From the NCBI GenBank assembly GCA_017619315.1, contig JAFZSN010000006.1, positions 38,281 through 102,280 on the forward strand: 64,000 bases of DNA, in the 5' to 3' direction. The translations under genes and the position numbers were made by a program. The stretch is from Candidatus Saccharimonadota bacterium. Its GTDB lineage: Bacteria > Patescibacteriota > Saccharimonadia > Saccharimonadales > Saccharimonadaceae. The notes beneath the pieces were generated by a model. The model was not told where the DNA came from. It saw only the letters and a program-made list of their open reading frames with translations, and did not search any database. Positions 17,342 to 25,550 of this stretch are shown here, piece after piece. The number at the start of each line of letters is the position of its first letter. Position 1 is the first letter of the stretch.

Positions 17342-18217
17342 TCAATTCCGCTTTGCCACTCGCAGTTTTGCGCTTCTGGCTCGCGGGTTGATAACTAACT
17401 CCTGTTCCTCCGCAATGATTGGTTTTTTGTTAACGATAGTAAGTTCTGACTCTTCGCCGAAGCTTGATGCTGTTTTGAAATAATCCTTGACTAACCTATC
17501 TTCTAGACTATGGAAGGTGATGATTCCGAGGCGGCCGTTTTTGTTCAGTAGTTTAGGTAAATACGGGAGGGTTCTTTCGATCTGGCCGAGTTCATCGTTC
17601 ACCGCGATACGAATGGCCTGGAAGGCCTTAGTGGCGGGATGAACTTTGGAATGCCCGCGGGTTTTTGATTTTATCAAATCTGCAAGCTCCGTGGTGGTAT
17701 TAATGGGGCGATGATGCACAATTTCTCTTGCCAGCATCGCAGCGCGACCAGGGTTTTCTTCGCCATACTTTACTAATATCGTCACTAATTCTTTCTCACT
17801 GCTATGATTCACAATATCCGCTGCTGTTCTTTTTTGCCTTTGGTCCATCCGCATATCCAACGGGGCTTCATTTTTGAATGAAAAACCACGCTCTTCCTTG
17901 TCTAATTGCGGAGAAGAAACTCCAAAATCCGCAAGTATTATATCAAAAGTCTTTCCACACTCGAAAAGCTGTAACACCGCATTATAAAAATCTGTATGCA
18001 TTATGGTGATATCGTGCGGGAATTTCTGCTTTAAATTACTAACAGCAAATTCATCACGATCCACAAGGCATGAATCCTTATAATTCTGTGTCACATCCAA
18101 AATCTTACTAGCGTGACCCCCGTAGCCGGCAGTTAAATCTAGATATTTATCTCCGGGATGCGGTTCTAGGGTCGCTAGGACTTCCGATAACAATACTGGG
18201 GTATGTAATTTCTCCAT
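17342..18217 (-). CDS. rsmH: RsmH, 16S rRNA (cytosine-1402-N4)-methyltransferase
   Basis: SAM-dependent methyltransferase modifying C1402 in the decoding centre. 291 residues beginning MEKLHTPVLLSEVLATLEPH. The SAM loop is LDLTAGYGGHA. DFGVSSPQLD and GRLGIITFHSLEDRLVKDYF are MraW family motifs. First gene of the leftward division cluster. TATAAT at 18224-18229 lies 6 nt before the ATG, predicting a leaderless transcript. Confidence 0.96.
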   Translation of the reverse strand: MEKLHTPVLLSEVLATLEPHPGDKYLDLTAGYGGHASKILDVTQNYKDSCLVDRDEFAVSNLKQKFPHDITIMHTDFYNAVLQLFECGKTFDIILADFGVSSPQLDKEERGFSFKNEAPLDMRMDQRQKRTAADIVNHSSEKELVTILVKYGEENPGRAAMLAREIVHHRPINTTTELADLIKSKTRGHSKVHPATKAFQAIRIAVNDELGQIERTLPYLPKLLNKNGRLGIITFHSLEDRLVKDYFKTASSFGEESELTIVNKKPIIAEEQELVINPRARSAKLRVAKRN

Positions 18218-18223
18218 GTATAT

Positions 18224-18229
18224 ATTATA
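18224..18229 (-). promoter_or_regulatory. -10 box for leaderless rsmH operon
   Basis: TATAAT on the minus strand, 6 nt from the ATG. The rest of 18230-18800 holds no gene I can support. It is AT-rich with near-repeats (ACAAAAAA-A/G-TCGT at ~18435 and ~18505 on the minus strand). At 18626-18690 there is a group of CCCCTGTT and AAAACCGAACA words like those at 10.6-10.8 kb. Confidence 0.6.
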
Positions 18230-18803
18230 ATATGTCGTTTGAGACCGTTCAACTAGAAACTTCAGCGGTTTTGTTTCTGCTTTGATTTTTGTTTTAAGAA
18301 CACAAGTTGTCCACCACGATTTACCAGCGCGAAGCTAATCTTACAATCGCAGCCGTTGAGAGACTTATTGTGTTTAGACCATATAGAGTTTTATTGGGAG
18401 GTGTGTTAGGGAAAGAACGCACGATTTTTTTGTCGCATCTCGCTTGAATTTTAATGCGCGCGAAGCTCCTAGATGGTCGATCTCAAACTTTTTAAAGGTA
18501 CGACTTTTTTGTTTAGCGTTTTTGTTTATTGTTCGCTGAATTCAGTTTATTATAATTTTTCAAAAAATGCAAGTGCTTTTTTAAAGATTTTTTAAGTTTT
18601 TTGTTTTACACAATTGTGGAAAACTCCCCTGTTAAATTCCCGAACATTTGGTGCTCTAAAAACCGAACACGATTTTTTACTGGGGTGGCAAAAACCGAAC
18701 ATGTGGGGTTGATTTTTTGCTGGGTTGTGGTGTGGTATTTATTTTTTGAGGGCTTTGGCTTATCTGGTGTTTCCCTGTTTCTCTTTGGGTGTTTTCCCTG
18801 TTC

Positions 18804-18832
18804 TTGACGTTGTACTATTTTTGTTATATAAT
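18804..18832 (+). promoter_or_regulatory. Promoter for the 79-residue gene
   Basis: TTGACG (18804-18809), 17 bp, TATAAT (18827-18832). The leader of ~48 nt carries GAGAGGTGA as SD ahead of the ATG at 18887. It is one of the minority leadered promoters. Confidence 0.7.
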
Positions 18833-18886
18833 ACTGGTTATGTAGACAGTTTGCCATCTGCAAAAAATGAAAGAGAGGTGAGTTTA

Positions 18887-19126
18887 ATGGCAAAGGATCC
18901 TTATGAAGAAGCAAATAAAATGTTGGAGTCATTGGAGAAAGATTATTTCCCTACCCTTCACGAGTATAGGGAAAAACAGGGAGATATTGACGTCTTTGCC
19001 GATTTCCAGAATAGATTGCTGGAACTCGAAGACTTTATCGATGAACTCCCCACCACTGATCGGCAGTTTGAAATCTTGAACGAGATCGTTATGTTCAAGA
19101 ACGCGATAAATTCATTGATGCACTAA
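18887..19126 (+). CDS. Small acidic hypothetical protein
   Basis: 79 residues beginning MAKDPYEEANKML, acidic and predicted all-helical, with no recognised motif. The start is set by GAGAGGTGA and by the promoter at 18804-18832; longer in-frame extensions upstream would include the promoter. A terminator follows, so it is monocistronic. It immediately precedes the KwaB-like gene, but no functional link is shown. Confidence 0.7.
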   Translation: MAKDPYEEANKMLESLEKDYFPTLHEYREKQGDIDVFADFQNRLLELEDFIDELPTTDRQFEILNEIVMFKNAINSLMH

Positions 19127-19132
19127 TTATTG

Positions 19133-19156
19133 AGCCGGCCTATGGGCCGGCTTTTT
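19133..19156 (+). terminator. Rho-independent terminator
   Basis: AGCCGGCC (19133-19140), TATG loop, GGCCGGCT (19145-19152), then T5. It ends the 79-residue gene. Confidence 0.85.
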
Positions 19157-19227
19157 ACTGTTTTTTGGGTGTTTTTTCTTGTTTTGATAGTGTGTGATAT
19201 AATGATAAAAACTAAGTGAGGTATAAA

Positions 19228-20205
19228 ATGGATAATACAGAATTTGATGTTTTCTTGTGGGCAAACGAGATCGACGAGGTTAAGAACAATGTCTCGGCGG
19301 AGTTGTTTTTGTTTAACAAAAACTATACGCCGTATAAGATCAAGTATTCCGATAAATTGACTGGCGCCGTGAAAGCGATGTTTATGCAAGAGGCGGTTTC
19401 TTACATTATCACAGAGGCAGATAAGGGCTTGGAGTGCCGCGAATACGAGAAGGCCGACGGCGAGGATAAAGTGATTTATCGCACTTCCCTTTCCAAGGTG
19501 GGGCGAGCGGAGACTTTGATTCATTTGATTGAAAACGAGTACAAGGATATCGATTATTTTTCCGAAAACGAGTATGATTTTAAGAAGGTAAAAGGTATTA
19601 TTGCAAAGTTTACCTACCCAGGCGAAGAAGGTATGAAGACTTTTTATATCGCGAAGATTTTGCCAGCTTCGGCGGCGCTTAAGGGCGCGACCTCTTGGGA
19701 AATTAACGGCGAATCGTTTGAGCCGTTCTCGGCCGAGATCGCTCTTAAGATGCCGGACGACAACCAAGTGGCGATCGTGGATGGCAATATTGTGGTGTTT
19801 AACCAGGCAAAGTTTGAGAATTTGTTCCAGTATGATTACAAATCTCAGGTGATTGCAGAGGCCAAGGCTAAGGAGTTAACCGAGAAGTACAAATTATCGT
19901 TTGCGGAGGGCCTGACGCTTGATTCCCTCCTTGCAGATAAGAAGCCAATTCTAAAAAAGGTCCAGGCGATGGATATTGCAGAAGAAATGCCGCAAGATAA
20001 ATTACTCGATTACGCAGACGAGATGCAGCTTGAGCTGATGACCGATGATGATGGTTCGATCATTATCATGGATGACAAGGATTTGACGATGTTTGTGAAT
20101 TTACTCAATGAAGATTATTATGTTTCACCAGTGAATGGACGCCGCTATGAGATTAAGTCCAAGAAGTTACTCGGTGAGCCGGATGGCGAACCACCGAGAG
20201 GATAA
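19228..20205 (+). CDS. KwaB-like protein (DUF4868-type)
   Basis: 325 residues. The arrangement is a variable N-terminal half, FYIAKILPASAALK, then VVFNQAKFENLFQYDYKSQVI, LDSLLADKKPILKKVQAM, DDDGSIIIMDDKDLTMFVNLLNEDYY and a final KKLLGE. This follows the pattern I associate with DUF4868, the family of KwaB. KwaB is the DNA-binding subunit of the Kiwa anti-phage system, in which KwaA is a membrane sensor. No KwaA-like membrane protein is adjacent. The assignment is from remembered family pattern. TATAAT at 19198-19203 with extended TGA, plus a GTGAGGT SD, set the start at 19228 rather than an ATG four codons upstream. Confidence 0.5.
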   Translation: MDNTEFDVFLWANEIDEVKNNVSAELFLFNKNYTPYKIKYSDKLTGAVKAMFMQEAVSYIITEADKGLECREYEKADGEDKVIYRTSLSKVGRAETLIHLIENEYKDIDYFSENEYDFKKVKGIIAKFTYPGEEGMKTFYIAKILPASAALKGATSWEINGESFEPFSAEIALKMPDDNQVAIVDGNIVVFNQAKFENLFQYDYKSQVIAEAKAKELTEKYKLSFAEGLTLDSLLADKKPILKKVQAMDIAEEMPQDKLLDYADEMQLELMTDDDGSIIIMDDKDLTMFVNLLNEDYYVSPVNGRRYEIKSKKLLGEPDGEPPRG

Positions 20206-20214
20206 ACCTGTTTA

Positions 20215-20511
20215 TTACAGTATCGGAAATCCCTCTTCAATATACTGTTTTGCGCTATCTGGTTTTTCTCTTAATGTAACCATGAAATTATAAACGCCAG
20301 TGCCGTCCATGAACGGCGCCATTTTGGCGATATCTTTTGCGGTATATCCAGATATAGTAAGCGGATTATCAAAATCAAAGTTGCGAGCCTCTAGCCATTT
20401 TAGGAACTCGTTTTTGATGTCCTCGTACCTGCAAAGTTTTTCTGCAACCATTTGGGCAACTACTGGAGTTTTGTTTTTTTCTTGAGTTAAATAATCTATG
20501 ATGTCATCCAT
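20215..20511 (-). CDS. Hypothetical protein
   Basis: 98 residues from the ATG at 20511 (MDDIIDYLTQEKNKTPVVAQ), with GGAGAAGAAAAA upstream. The C-terminal half (ISGYTAKDIAKMAPFMDGTG ... TLREKPDSAKQYIEEGF) looks like a small conserved helical domain. I do not recognise its function. It overlaps the end of the upstream metallopeptidase-like gene by 8 bp and is probably translated from the same mRNA. Confidence 0.65.
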   Translation of the reverse strand: MDDIIDYLTQEKNKTPVVAQMVAEKLCRYEDIKNEFLKWLEARNFDFDNPLTISGYTAKDIAKMAPFMDGTGVYNFMVTLREKPDSAKQYIEEGFPIL

Positions 20512-21940
20512 TCTTTTTTCTTCTCCGTTTTTTAAGTGACCGAGTTGGCATTTTCTCGACAAGAGTCCTGATTGTCTTTTTGACGTGGTTTCTCGTTATT
20601 AATTTAGCGCCCTTTATAGATTCTTTTTTGATGTATCCTTTTTCTCTTAAAATTCTGTCGCATTCATTTTCGAAAAAAGCTGAAGCAAGTTTCGCATCTT
20701 GTTCGAGTATCTGGTTTTCATAACCCTCATAATCATCTTCGGGGTTAATATAATACATTCTATTAATTGAATACTTATCGCGTAGTGGATGCGACTCCGG
20801 CCCATTAATCCGGATATCGGCTTGATGGAAATGCCACATTTCATGAGCAATAAGCCCGATCCACATTTGCGCTTCAACTCTTTTTTTGAAGTAGTCGGGA
20901 ATATCTTCGCCTAGTTCATTATCTATAAATTCCCTATGTTTTTTTACGCTATTAGTATTAAAAAAAATTTTGTTATCATAGTAATTTGCTTGGCCCAAAT
21001 AACCATGGTCCTCGATGTAGAAAATTTCTGGCGGAGGGTCTATATTTATTGCTCCTGAAAGAAGCCGTACGAGTTCTATATTACCGGTTTCACAACCTTC
21101 TTTCTGATATGTTACTAGGATATTGTGTATTTTTCGCGAATCGATTTTTCCCATAACTTTCTCGATTTCCTTTTTCATCAGTTCTTCGTTTGGATTCACG
21201 AAAATCTCCGGGTACTCTACTTCCAATCCTTTCCTTCGCTGTTTGCTCTGCAGCTGGCTGAGTTCTTTAAAGTATTCGCTAACCCCTGGTAAGAGATGAT
21301 TGGGATATGGTTCCCCTGTTTTTTCGTCGATTCTTGGAGGATTAACGTACGCACCACGGATAGAATAGTATGCCCAGGCTTCGGAACTCATATTATCATT
21401 CTTGAGGTGCCAGAACTCCCACCATGCTCTACCGTTACCGCTGAGGGCACAATCATAATCGCCCCCTTTATCTTTATAAATAGTGAGGTACTTCATGTCG
21501 AGCTGATCTTCATTTGCTCGAAGATAGTTGACTATCTCTAGGCCGACACCACGTTTTTCTTCGTCGGTAAAAGACGAGATATCAAGCTTCTCCATCTGCT
21601 CTGATATTGCTATTGCTTTTTTAAGTTTAGACAATCTGGTCCTCGCCTCTTCAACGGAGGTGCAATCATACACATTTCCCATACTCGGATAAGCAAGCGG
21701 ACCACGATAATACCAAGAAGAACGTAACTGGGCTTGATCCAACTGCTCCATGATATCATCATATTGTTGCCTAAGATCATCGAGAGTCTCTGCCGTGGCT
21801 GCTGATTCGCCTAGTTTTCTGTTTCTTTCTTCTTCTTTTGGGTCATTTTCTTTGTTTTCATATCCATTATCGCCATTATCGCTATATTCGAGCGGTTTAT
21901 TGTTATTTGAAATCGGCGGTTTAATAATTTCTCTGTTCAC
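20504..21940 (-). CDS. Putative HExxH metallopeptidase
   Basis: 478 residues with a GTG start at 21940. TATAAT at 21947-21952 sits exactly 6 nt upstream. The N-terminal ~60 residues are low complexity (N, E, K, D). Around residue 364, GLIAHEMWHFHQADIR gives an HExxH zinc site. A later acid such as the E in EQDAKLASAFFENECDR could be the third ligand (gluzincin pattern). No signal peptide or transmembrane segment is evident, so it is probably cytosolic. It is followed by the 98-residue gene. Substrate unknown; assignment by motif only. Confidence 0.6.
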   Translation of the reverse strand: MNREIIKPPISNNNKPLEYSDNGDNGYENKENDPKEEERNRKLGESAATAETLDDLRQQYDDIMEQLDQAQLRSSWYYRGPLAYPSMGNVYDCTSVEEARTRLSKLKKAIAISEQMEKLDISSFTDEEKRGVGLEIVNYLRANEDQLDMKYLTIYKDKGGDYDCALSGNGRAWWEFWHLKNDNMSSEAWAYYSIRGAYVNPPRIDEKTGEPYPNHLLPGVSEYFKELSQLQSKQRRKGLEVEYPEIFVNPNEELMKKEIEKVMGKIDSRKIHNILVTYQKEGCETGNIELVRLLSGAINIDPPPEIFYIEDHGYLGQANYYDNKIFFNTNSVKKHREFIDNELGEDIPDYFKKRVEAQMWIGLIAHEMWHFHQADIRINGPESHPLRDKYSINRMYYINPEDDYEGYENQILEQDAKLASAFFENECDRILREKGYIKKESIKGAKLITRNHVKKTIRTLVEKMPTRSLKKRRRKKNG

Positions 21941-21980
21941 TCTATCATTATAGCATGAACATAATAATCTGAGTTACTGG

Positions 21981-22634
21981 TTATTTAAGATATTTGCCTG
22001 GGCTATTGAGTAGTTCTTGGATTTTGTTGAAGGCCATGGCGAGTGGGTAGCCGTCTACGAACATGTGGTCTACGGTGATACTCATAGTGAGCTCGTATTT
22101 GCCGTCCTTTTCGGTGTATTTGCCCCAACATACGCGAGGGATGCTGGCTGAAGATTTGTCGTCTGGGATTGGGTCTTTAAACGAAGTGAAATCTGCCCAT
22201 GGTACACAAGTAATATAGTACTCGCTATAGCAATTCTCGGGGTTGTAGTTTTCTTTTTTGATTTCTGATTGTTTCTTGGCGCTCTCGATTTCTCGGGATG
22301 CTATTTCGTAGAATTCTTTGAAACTGTTGCCTTTTTCGTGGCGGACGTTTTCAAAAACACCAGCCTCGGTCATAACCGTATAAGCAGGAGTGACATCGTC
22401 ATAAATAACTGGCTCGCCGTCAACGAGGCGCATGCGCATTTCTTCGACACTGTCGAGACTTTTGACCACGATATAGAGTAAATCGATGAAAAATGATTCC
22501 TTTTTCTCTCTTGTGTGTTTCAATAATTTGGTGACATCTATGCGGACATTCATGCCGTATGTGCTATTAGAAAATTCCTTAAACCAGAGGTAGGTTTTTT
22601 GTCTTTCCCATTGATTTATGTCAATTGTCTGCAT
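21981..22634 (-). CDS. Chloramphenicol acetyltransferase-like protein
   Basis: 217 residues, the usual CAT (type A) length, beginning IDINQWERQKTYLWFKEF like CAT's WxRxxHF-type start. The active-site motif near the C-terminus is VDHMFVDGYPLA. The catalytic histidine (~190) and the structural Asp-Gly are kept; the first His of HHxxxDG is Asp. CAT enzymes acetylate chloramphenicol with acetyl-CoA, but CAT-fold members may use other acceptors. It starts 10 bp after the CYTH gene. Confidence 0.8.
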   Translation of the reverse strand: MQTIDINQWERQKTYLWFKEFSNSTYGMNVRIDVTKLLKHTREKKESFFIDLLYIVVKSLDSVEEMRMRLVDGEPVIYDDVTPAYTVMTEAGVFENVRHEKGNSFKEFYEIASREIESAKKQSEIKKENYNPENCYSEYYITCVPWADFTSFKDPIPDDKSSASIPRVCWGKYTEKDGKYELTMSITVDHMFVDGYPLAMAFNKIQELLNSPGKYLK

Positions 22635-22644
22635 TTTTTAGCTC

Positions 22645-23181
22645 TTACTGTTGTAGTTCGAAGTATGGACTGTCGGTGAAGTTAGATTCGCCGAGGGTGA
22701 AGAAGGTTTTCTCGAGGTCGTCTTTAGCGGACTGAACGGAATCGCTCGGGTCGAGGGTGGATTCGATTTTGGCGAAATAGCCTGGGATGTTGTCGATTTT
22801 ATCTAGGTAAATCTCTGTTCCTTCGCCCATACTAAGCCTCTGGCGGCGGCGGGAAACTTCGGCAATCGGCTTGAAACCGAGTTGCAAGATGATGTTTACC
22901 AATTTCTCATAGTCGCTAACTGCGGTCTCTTCAACGATATCTACGCCAGAATCTTCGATATGGCGGCGCAAGATGAAGAAATATTTCGGTGGTTTATCGA
23001 CGGATTTCATCTCGGTGCGCATAATGAGGCGCGGGAAGTTGGAGTTTGGGGCGTAGTTACGGGGGACGTAAATACGGTCATGCTGCCAATAAATTGGTGA
23101 AAAATCTAGATCAATGTCGCTAAGCTTATCTTCGAAAGCATCGCGGCTTTTTAGTTTGCATTTAAGGATGACTTTCTTCAT
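22645..23181 (-). CDS. CYTH-domain protein (CyaB/ThTPase-like)
   Basis: 178 residues. The CYTH superfamily hydrolyses or cyclises triphosphates in a beta-tunnel with Mg2+. Visible features are alternating charged strands, RLIMRTEMK, KYFFILRRH, VEETAVSDYEKLVNIILQLGF, EVSRRRQRL and EIYLDKIDNIPGYFAKIE. The typical N-terminal ExExK is replaced by KKVILKCKLK, so activity may be altered. The ATG overlaps the recJ stop by 4 bp. TATAAT lies 6 nt before the ATG within the last recJ codons, so it has its own leaderless promoter. Confidence 0.75.
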   Translation of the reverse strand: MKKVILKCKLKSRDAFEDKLSDIDLDFSPIYWQHDRIYVPRNYAPNSNFPRLIMRTEMKSVDKPPKYFFILRRHIEDSGVDIVEETAVSDYEKLVNIILQLGFKPIAEVSRRRQRLSMGEGTEIYLDKIDNIPGYFAKIESTLDPSDSVQSAKDDLEKTFFTLGESNFTDSPYFELQQ

Positions 23182-24797
23182 AAAATAATTATATCACAAA
23201 TGCGGGCCTCGATAGATTTGACACCGTTAAAATCATTTTCAGTGAATGTAACTAGGGGTTCGATCTGGTCGATGGCGGGATCGAGGTTTAGCCATTCTTC
23301 AGGGGCGAAGAAGGCGACGAGCTTCATGGTTTTTCCTTGTTTGTCGCGAAGATCAAGCCTCAAGTGATTGCGGTCGGCGCCCATGCGGGTGACGTTGATG
23401 AGCTCGACGTTCTTTAGCCGGAAAATAGGCTCTTCGTTCCCTGGTCCGAAGGGTTCGAGCTGCTTTAATTCGTTAAGAAAGTCGAGATTTAGTTCTGAAA
23501 AATCATTTAGATCTAGGTCGGCGTGTTTTTTGAGGTAGCTTTCTTGGTTTTTAAGATGGAGTGAGCGATAGTATTCATTAATTTGTTCACGGAATTTATA
23601 GAGGTTTTTGCCATCAATTCTGACGCCGGCTGCAGCGGCGTGGCCACCGCCACTAATGATCGAATCCTTTGCGAAATCCAGTGCATCGGAGAGAATGAAG
23701 TCACCAAAACTGCGGCCCGACCCCTTATAGGTGCCGTTTTCTAGCTCGGTCAAGACAAAGGCAGGCTTCTTGTATTCTTCGACCAGGCAGCCGGCAACAA
23801 TGCCAAGAATGCCTTCATGCCAATGGCCAGATTCGATAATAACTGGGTCGTCCTTTGGACCGGCTTTTTCGATCTCCTTTACAATAGAATTTTGTTCAAC
23901 GCGACGTTTTTTGTTCAGGTTTTCGAGCTTAGTTACGAGTGGAGCTGCCTCGACCGGATCCTTCGCGCGAAGGAGATTTAAAGAGGTGTCGGCGGTGTCT
24001 AGGCGCCCTGCGGCGTTGAGGCGTGGGCCGATTTGGAAACCAATAGACTCAGCGTTCAAACTTTTTATGCCGGATGAGCGCATTAATTCTAGGAGGCCGG
24101 GGCGGCGAGTTTTTTCTAGAACTTTGATGCCGTAAAACCCGAGACGACGATTCTCGCCGGTGAGGAGCATGCTGTCACAAATGGTGCCAAGCACGACGAG
24201 GTCAAGGAGCCATTTTTCCTGACCTTCTTTGATCAGTTTCTCTTGGACCAGGGCCTCGGCAAGTTTAAAAGCGACGCCAACCCCAGCAAGATTCTGCAAA
24301 GATTCGGTGGGAGAATCCTTGCGGTGCGGGTTAATAACAGCGGTAGCTGCAGGCATTTCGTCGGCGGTTTCGTGATGGTCGGTAACTATGGTATCGATGC
24401 CGAGCGTATTTAATTCGTCAATGATCTCGTGGTTGCGAGAACCGCAGTCCACGGTGATGACTAGGGTGATTTTGTGATCTTTTGCTCTTTTTATGAGCCT
24501 TGGGCTCATGCCGTAACCGTCAGCAAAACGGTCCGGGAGCATGATCTCAAGATCGTTTTCCTCGACGCCAGCCAGGGTTAAAGTATCCGCCATTAAGGTA
24601 CTTGCAGTGACCCCGTCTACATCATAGTCGCCGTAAATTAGGATCTTTTCCCTGTTCTTGATGGCTTTTTTGATGCGTTGGACCGCTTTATTCATGTCGG
24701 TGAGGTCATATGGGTCTACTGCCTCCTCATATTTTGGATGCAAGAAACTCTCATCAAACCCACGTTTTTCAAGTAATTGTTCAAATATTTTACTCAA
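23178..24797 (-). CDS. recJ: RecJ single-strand-specific 5'-3' exonuclease
   Basis: 539 residues, DHH-family nuclease in recombination and mismatch repair. Motifs are LIYGDYDVDGVTAST, VITVDCGSRNHE, IVTDHHETADEMP (DHH), NLAGVGVAFKLAEAL and the DHHA1 part SGGGHAAAAGVRIDG, then a C-terminal OB-like domain. The start is TTG at 24797 with GGGGTAG a few bases before it. The CCCCTGTT octamer sits just upstream. It follows the winged-helix gene by 12 bp. Confidence 0.95.
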   Translation of the reverse strand: MSKIFEQLLEKRGFDESFLHPKYEEAVDPYDLTDMNKAVQRIKKAIKNREKILIYGDYDVDGVTASTLMADTLTLAGVEENDLEIMLPDRFADGYGMSPRLIKRAKDHKITLVITVDCGSRNHEIIDELNTLGIDTIVTDHHETADEMPAATAVINPHRKDSPTESLQNLAGVGVAFKLAEALVQEKLIKEGQEKWLLDLVVLGTICDSMLLTGENRRLGFYGIKVLEKTRRPGLLELMRSSGIKSLNAESIGFQIGPRLNAAGRLDTADTSLNLLRAKDPVEAAPLVTKLENLNKKRRVEQNSIVKEIEKAGPKDDPVIIESGHWHEGILGIVAGCLVEEYKKPAFVLTELENGTYKGSGRSFGDFILSDALDFAKDSIISGGGHAAAAGVRIDGKNLYKFREQINEYYRSLHLKNQESYLKKHADLDLNDFSELNLDFLNELKQLEPFGPGNEEPIFRLKNVELINVTRMGADRNHLRLDLRDKQGKTMKLVAFFAPEEWLNLDPAIDQIEPLVTFTENDFNGVKSIEARICDIIIL

Positions 24798-24809
24798 TTT
24801 CTACCCCTG

Positions 24810-25100
24810 TTAGCCGATAGTTTTTGATGGTTTGCTGCCCTTTTGACTTTTGATTACAATGCTTTGGAGTTCCTTCAAAATAGGATATTGTTTGTTGGTT
24901 TGATAAACCTTAGTTTTGCCTTTTTTGGTCACAATTAGAAAGTCACCTTTTGCCATGCGCTCTAATTCCCTCTGGATATTGCCGGGGTCTTCTTTGATGA
25001 GCTTTGCTAGACCTCTGACGTGGGTCTTAAAATCAGGATATTTTGCAAAAACGACCAGAATTTTACGGCGCACCCTAGATGTGACAAATATTTCTAACAT
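24810..25100 (-). CDS. Winged-helix DNA-binding protein
   Basis: 96 residues. RVRRKILVVFAKYPDFKTHVRGLAKLIKEDPGNIQRELERM is an HTH with a wing around FLIVTKKGKTKVYQTN, as in ArsR/MarR-like nucleotidyltransferase-linked regulators. It ends in a lysine-rich tail. An SD GCGAGG precedes the ATG, and TATAAT lies ~30 bp upstream on the minus strand. As first gene of the wHTH-recJ unit it may be autoregulatory. Confidence 0.75.
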   Translation of the reverse strand: MLEIFVTSRVRRKILVVFAKYPDFKTHVRGLAKLIKEDPGNIQRELERMAKGDFLIVTKKGKTKVYQTNKQYPILKELQSIVIKSQKGSKPSKTIG

Positions 25101-25239
25101 ATTACCTCGCTTATACTCAGCTCATTATATATGATAATTGTAAAAAACACAACACTAAAATGCGACGAGATGGAAACCACCCGAGCGGATCTGCTTTGCC
25201 CTCTCGGGTGGCTATCTAGCGGGTTAGACGACTCTTGGC

Positions 25240-25268
25240 TTGACTTTTGTGGTTGGAAGGCTTAAAAT
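25240..25268 (+). promoter_or_regulatory. Promoter of antisense sRNA, locus 1
   Basis: TTGACT (25240-25245), 17 bp, TAAAAT (25263-25268) on the plus strand. The -10 sits within a palindrome (AAGGCTTAAAA...TTTTAAGCCTT) that can also act as a hairpin at the end of the minus-strand peptide mRNA. Confidence 0.6.
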
Positions 25269-25273
25269 ACAGT

Positions 25274-25345
25274 AAAGTTTTAAGCCTTACAGTTTAGAAT
25301 TTATAGGGTAAATTGATTATCGCTTCCTCCTGGGAGCGATTTTCA
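25274..25345 (+). ncRNA. Candidate antisense sRNA opposite the 24-residue peptide gene
   Basis: A predicted ~70-nt transcript from the 25240 promoter ends at the hairpin ATCGCTTCC (25319-25327)/GGGAGCGAT (25332-25340), followed by TTTC. It is antisense to the last nine codons and 3' UTR of the minus-strand peptide gene at 25317-25391. The same arrangement occurs at 34.1 kb. The T-run is short, so termination is plausible but not strong. Confidence 0.5.
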
Positions 25346-25391
25346 ATTTCACTGTAAGGCGTAAACGTCCCAGATTGATTGAAAGTTTCAT
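25317..25391 (-). CDS. 24-residue highly basic peptide, locus 1
   Basis: Small ORF with a strong SD (AAAGGAGG, 8 nt before ATG 25391). The peptide begins MKLSINLGRLRLTVKL and ends IAPRRKR, with nine basic residues and no acidic ones. Its SI-x-x-x-RL-x-x-TVKL...RRK pattern matches the 30-residue peptide at 34.2 kb. A minus-strand promoter TTGAAA-17-TAAGAT lies ~100 bp upstream, with the hairpin GCCCCA/TTGGGGC between. Downstream hairpins at 25258-25290 and ~25183-25215 (CCACCCGAG/CTCGGGTGG) can end the mRNA. Function unknown; toxin, leader or nucleic-acid binder are all possible. Confidence 0.6.
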   Translation of the reverse strand: MKLSINLGRLRLTVKLKIAPRRKR

Positions 25392-25550
25392 CAAAGAACC
25401 CTCCTTTCCACCGCTAGATTATTAAGGTAAATTCTACTCCTTTCTGCCCCAAGTATCGTCTGGGGCGCATCTTATTACAACTTAAAAATTATTTCAACCC
25501 CAATAATTCGAAGTGTCTGCATAAGTATTATGGGGTGATATAATATAGAT

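Noticed and set aside
18240-18600. Gene or tmRNA-like RNA upstream of rsmH
   Set aside because: Short frames only, no SD, no terminator and no tRNA-like end; the near-repeats of ACAAAAAA are not diagnostic.
18725-18886. Longer N-terminus for the 79-residue protein
   Set aside because: The extension crosses the promoter TTGACG-17-TATAAT; the SD is at the downstream ATG.
25434-25470. 18-codon ORF (MRPRRYLGQ...) upstream of the locus 1 peptide
   Set aside because: No convincing SD; it overlaps the leader hairpin GCCCCA/TTGGGGC.
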